Shown one piece after another: positions 5,511 to 7,171 of a stretch of 7,171 bases of DNA (within the stretch, counting starts at the first letter, position 1; each line of letters opens with the position of its first letter). The notes under the pieces are model-generated. The model saw only the letters and a program-made list of their open reading frames with translations, searched no databases and was not told where the DNA came from. The translations under genes and the position numbers were made by a program. Source of the DNA: Clostridiales bacterium (GTDB taxonomy: Bacteria > Bacillota > Clostridia > Oscillospirales > Oscillospiraceae); contig SFLH01000023.1 in NCBI GenBank assembly GCA_004554585.1, positions 1 through 7,171 of the forward strand, given 5' to 3'.

Positions 5511-6911
5511 ATGAGAAAGGTAGAATTAAGAATGAACGAATTATTAAAATTTGAAACAATTAAAGAATTAGTTGATCACAATGGTAACAAAAACCGAGCT
5601 GCACAAAAACTCGGTATATCAAGAAGACAGATTGACCGTCTAATTATTATATATAAGGAGAAAGGCAAATCTGGTTTTGTCCACGGAAACCGAGGACATA
5701 AGCCCCAAAAAACACTAGATAAGTCAATCTCCGAAAATATTATACTACTTTATAAGAATAAATACTATGATTTTAACTTCAATCATTATAAAAAGTTTTT
5801 AGAAACTAAAGAAAACATATTTGTTTCTTATAAATTTATTTATAATACATTGACTAAAGAAGGTATATTATCGCCTAAGGCTAGGAAGAAAACCAAACGA
5901 GAATATGCAAAGAACAAACTACTAGAAGAAAAGAAAATAAACCTTACTATGTCAGATGAACAAATTAATACAATTGTTAATCATGAGGTCACATTAGAAG
6001 ATTCACATCCAAGATGTGAAAAGCCAAAGTATTTTGGTGAAATTATTGAACAAGATGGTTCTATACACATATGGTTTGGAGATATAAAAACTTGTTTACA
6101 TCTAGCTATTGATAAAGCTACATCTACGATTGTTGGAGCATGGTTTGACTATCAGGAAACATTAAATGGTTATTATCACGTGTTATACCAAATTTTAACT
6201 AAGTATGGTATTCCATATAAGTTCTTTACTGATAATAGAACTGTATTCAACTATATATCGTTAAACCCAGACAAAAGAACTAGTGACAAGGATGTTTTAA
6301 CACAATATGGATATGCCTGTAAACAACTAGGAATTGATTTAGAAACATCTTCTGTTTCTCAAGCTAAAGGATTAATAGAAAGAACAAATGGAACTTTTCA
6401 AGGTAGATTAGTACAGGAATTAAGACTTGAAAATATCACTACTATTGAAGAAGCAAACAAGTATTTAACAGAAGTTTTTGTACCTGAGTTTAACAAAGAA
6501 TTTGCACTTGATTATAAAAAATTTCCCACAGTATTTGAAACTTGTCCATCTGAAGAGAAAATTAATTACACTCTAGCTGTTTTAAGCCCAAGAAAAATTG
6601 ATAATGGTAATTCTATTAAATACAAAAATAAATACTATCAACCATATATTAATAATGATCTAAAGTGTTTTGCTCCCAAAACTGAATGTCTTGTTATAAA
6701 GGCTTTTAATGGAGATTTATTAGTAGCAATAGATGAACAGGTTTTAGAATTGAAAGAATTGTCTAGGAACGAAAGGTTTTCAAACAATTTTGATGAAATT
6801 GTTGAAAAGGTAGAAAAAATCAAATATATTCCTCCAATGTCACATCCATGGAAAATTAATAGTTTTAAAAAACAAATGCAAAGAAGTCATTATTATCACA
6901 AATACGTTTAA
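5511..6911 (+). CDS. ISNCY/IS1202-type DDE transposase
   Basis: Cuts and joins the IS ends. Starting at the ATG at 5511 it has 466 aa; an earlier in-frame ATG at 5490 would add seven residues but lacks a ribosome binding site. Numbers below follow the shorter form. The N-terminus holds a helix-turn-helix (ELVDHNGNKNRAAQKLGISR, about 19-38, then RQIDRLIIIY) followed by the conserved HGNRGHKP (58-65). The rve/integrase-like core shows the catalytic triad: Asp182 in EQDGS, Asp241 in FTDNRTVF and Glu290 in AKGLIERTNGTFQ, with 48 residues between the last two. The C-terminus has the PPMSHPWKINSF signature (441-452) that I associate with this IS group. Length and motifs indicate an intact, potentially active enzyme. 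It is transcribed opposite to the neighbouring arsR operon, from divergent starts. Confidence 0.93.
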   Translation: MRKVELRMNELLKFETIKELVDHNGNKNRAAQKLGISRRQIDRLIIIYKEKGKSGFVHGNRGHKPQKTLDKSISENIILLYKNKYYDFNFNHYKKFLETKENIFVSYKFIYNTLTKEGILSPKARKKTKREYAKNKLLEEKKINLTMSDEQINTIVNHEVTLEDSHPRCEKPKYFGEIIEQDGSIHIWFGDIKTCLHLAIDKATSTIVGAWFDYQETLNGYYHVLYQILTKYGIPYKFFTDNRTVFNYISLNPDKRTSDKDVLTQYGYACKQLGIDLETSSVSQAKGLIERTNGTFQGRLVQELRLENITTIEEANKYLTEVFVPEFNKEFALDYKKFPTVFETCPSEEKINYTLAVLSPRKIDNGNSIKYKNKYYQPYINNDLKCFAPKTECLVIKAFNGDLLVAIDEQVLELKELSRNERFSNNFDEIVEKVEKIKYIPPMSHPWKINSFKKQMQRSHYYHKYV

Positions 6912-6944
6912 TCTTTGCTTTTGTTTGATAAATATTTAAAATGT

Positions 6945-7012
6945 TAGTATTGGATATCTGTCAAGGGCGAGCATAGCGAGTTCACTTTACCCTTTACTGA
7001 TATTCAATACTA
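6945..7012 (+). repeat. Long hairpin in the IS tail built from two inverted copies of the end motif
   Basis: Bases 6945-6967 and 6990-7012 are inverted copies (20 of 23 identical, one difference a G-U pair in RNA) around a 22-nt loop containing CGAGCATAGCGAG, which is GC-rich against its surroundings. Each arm begins TAGTATTG and resembles the terminal inverted repeats. It starts 33 nt after the transposase stop. There is no U tract after it, so it is not a classic terminator. It may be a transposase binding site, a nested miniature element, or a structured 3' RNA. Confidence 0.7.
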
Positions 7013-7031
7013 TAATATAATTTCAATTCAA

Positions 7032-7057
7032 ACAAAAACGAGAATTATTTTCCCGTT
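7032..7057 (-). terminator. Minus-strand terminator inside the IS right end
   Basis: Stem 7037-7044 with 7050-7057 (8 bp, 5-nt loop) is followed on the minus strand by a T stretch (TTTTTG). The single imperfect pair is a G-U wobble only on the minus-strand RNA. It would stop transcription arriving from the gene whose end is at 7112, before it runs antisense through the transposase. Confidence 0.6.
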
Positions 7058-7071
7058 AATGTTTACATTTT

Positions 7072-7093
7072 TTTGAGACATTTTCAAAAACTA
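7072..7093 (-). repeat. Right terminal inverted repeat of the IS
   Basis: Read on the minus strand it is TAGTTTTTGAAAATGTCTCA followed by AA, the inverted partner of the left-end repeat. The shared ten-base core ATGTCTCAAA is perfect. Confidence 0.6.
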
Positions 7094-7111
7094 TTGACAC
7101 AAATGTTACAA

Positions 7112-7171
7112 TTATTTACTTTCATAATTATAAATTCCATGGATTTTTTCTAAATCTGATTGAGATAAATC
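7112..7171 (-). CDS. 3' end of an unidentified gene (partial, runs off the window)
   Basis: On the minus strand the last 60 bases read without a stop as DLSQSDLEKIHGIYNYESK and then TAA at 7112-7114. Composition (acidic/basic mix, few rare residues) and codon choice look like real coding sequence, and a minus-strand terminator follows 55 nt later. Nineteen residues are too few to name a family. The IS right end lies about 18 bp beyond the stop, so the gene seems to have escaped interruption. Confidence 0.45.
   Translation of the reverse strand, partial: DLSQSDLEKIHGIYNYESK

Larger units (their letters stand above)
5455..7093 (+). mobile_element. Insertion sequence of the ISNCY/IS1202 type
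   Basis: An element of about 1.64 kb consisting of one DDE transposase gene flanked by imperfect inverted repeats (5455-5476 and 7072-7093, 19 of 22 identical, both containing ATGTCTCAAA). The outer ends could instead be at the TGTCTC words (5468 and 7080), giving about 1.61 kb. No convincing target-site duplication is seen for either choice at 5 bp or 27 bp, so the exact boundaries are uncertain. The left end lies just upstream of the arsR promoter and the right end close after the stop of a minus-strand gene. Confidence 0.75.

Noticed and set aside
6638..6823. Minus-strand open frame
   Set aside because: Antisense inside the transposase gene, no ribosome binding site.
7094..7128. Outward TTGACA (7094-7099) at the IS right end as part of a promoter
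   Set aside because: The hexamer 17 bp downstream (TACTTT) is poor and CATAAT is 23 bp away; it also points into the 3' end of an opposite gene.
1..7171. CRISPR array, tRNA or rRNA genes
   Set aside because: No regularly spaced repeats, no cloverleaf-like segments or conserved rRNA stretches were seen on either strand.

Overview
The window comes from a very AT-rich Gram-positive bacterium, most likely a gut-type clostridium or relative. The reasons are low GC, strong purine-rich ribosome binding sites (AAGGAG, GGGAGGG), consensus sigma-A promoters, and a mix of genes typical of mobile resistance regions in Clostridia. No host chromosome marker is present, so genus-level placement is inference.

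Layout. Bases 26-2888 (minus strand) hold a compact three-gene operon: a small VOC/glyoxalase-fold protein, a PadR-family regulator, and a ribosomal-protection tetracycline resistance protein of the Tet(M)/Tet(O) class that I judge to be Tet(44) or very close. One strong promoter (TTGACA, 17 bp, TAAAAT) serves it. Its -10 box lies inside a palindrome that is a candidate PadR operator, and the first gene appears to be leaderless. Two tandem minus-strand terminators (2971-3056) insulate it from the next unit.

Bases 3098-5323 (minus strand) hold a second module: an ArsR-type repressor, a PF03773 (ArsP-type) permease, a small thioredoxin-fold protein with Cys-Cys instead of CXXC, and, after a terminator with a promoter nested in it, a five-helix membrane protein of unknown function. 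The arsR promoter is a perfect TTGACA-17-TATAAT. Its -35 and -10 boxes are each touched by a long inverted repeat, so it looks like a tightly auto-repressed, metal- or metalloid-responsive efflux operon. The actual substrate is not shown by the sequence.

Bases about 5455-7093 hold an insertion sequence with an intact DDE transposase of the ISNCY/IS1202 type on the plus strand. It is bounded by 22-bp inverted repeats (19/22 identical). Between the transposase stop and the right end is a large hairpin whose two arms carry the same motif as the IS ends, followed by a terminator facing the opposite way. The last 60 bases are the 3' end of another minus-strand gene that runs off the window.

Taken together this is an accessory region: a regulated tetracycline-resistance operon, a metalloid-type efflux operon and an IS side by side. 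The least described parts are the VOC-PadR-tet arrangement, which lacks the usual tet(M)-type attenuation leader, the CC-type thioredoxin and five-helix protein linked to the permease, and the four-copy end motif/hairpin of the IS.
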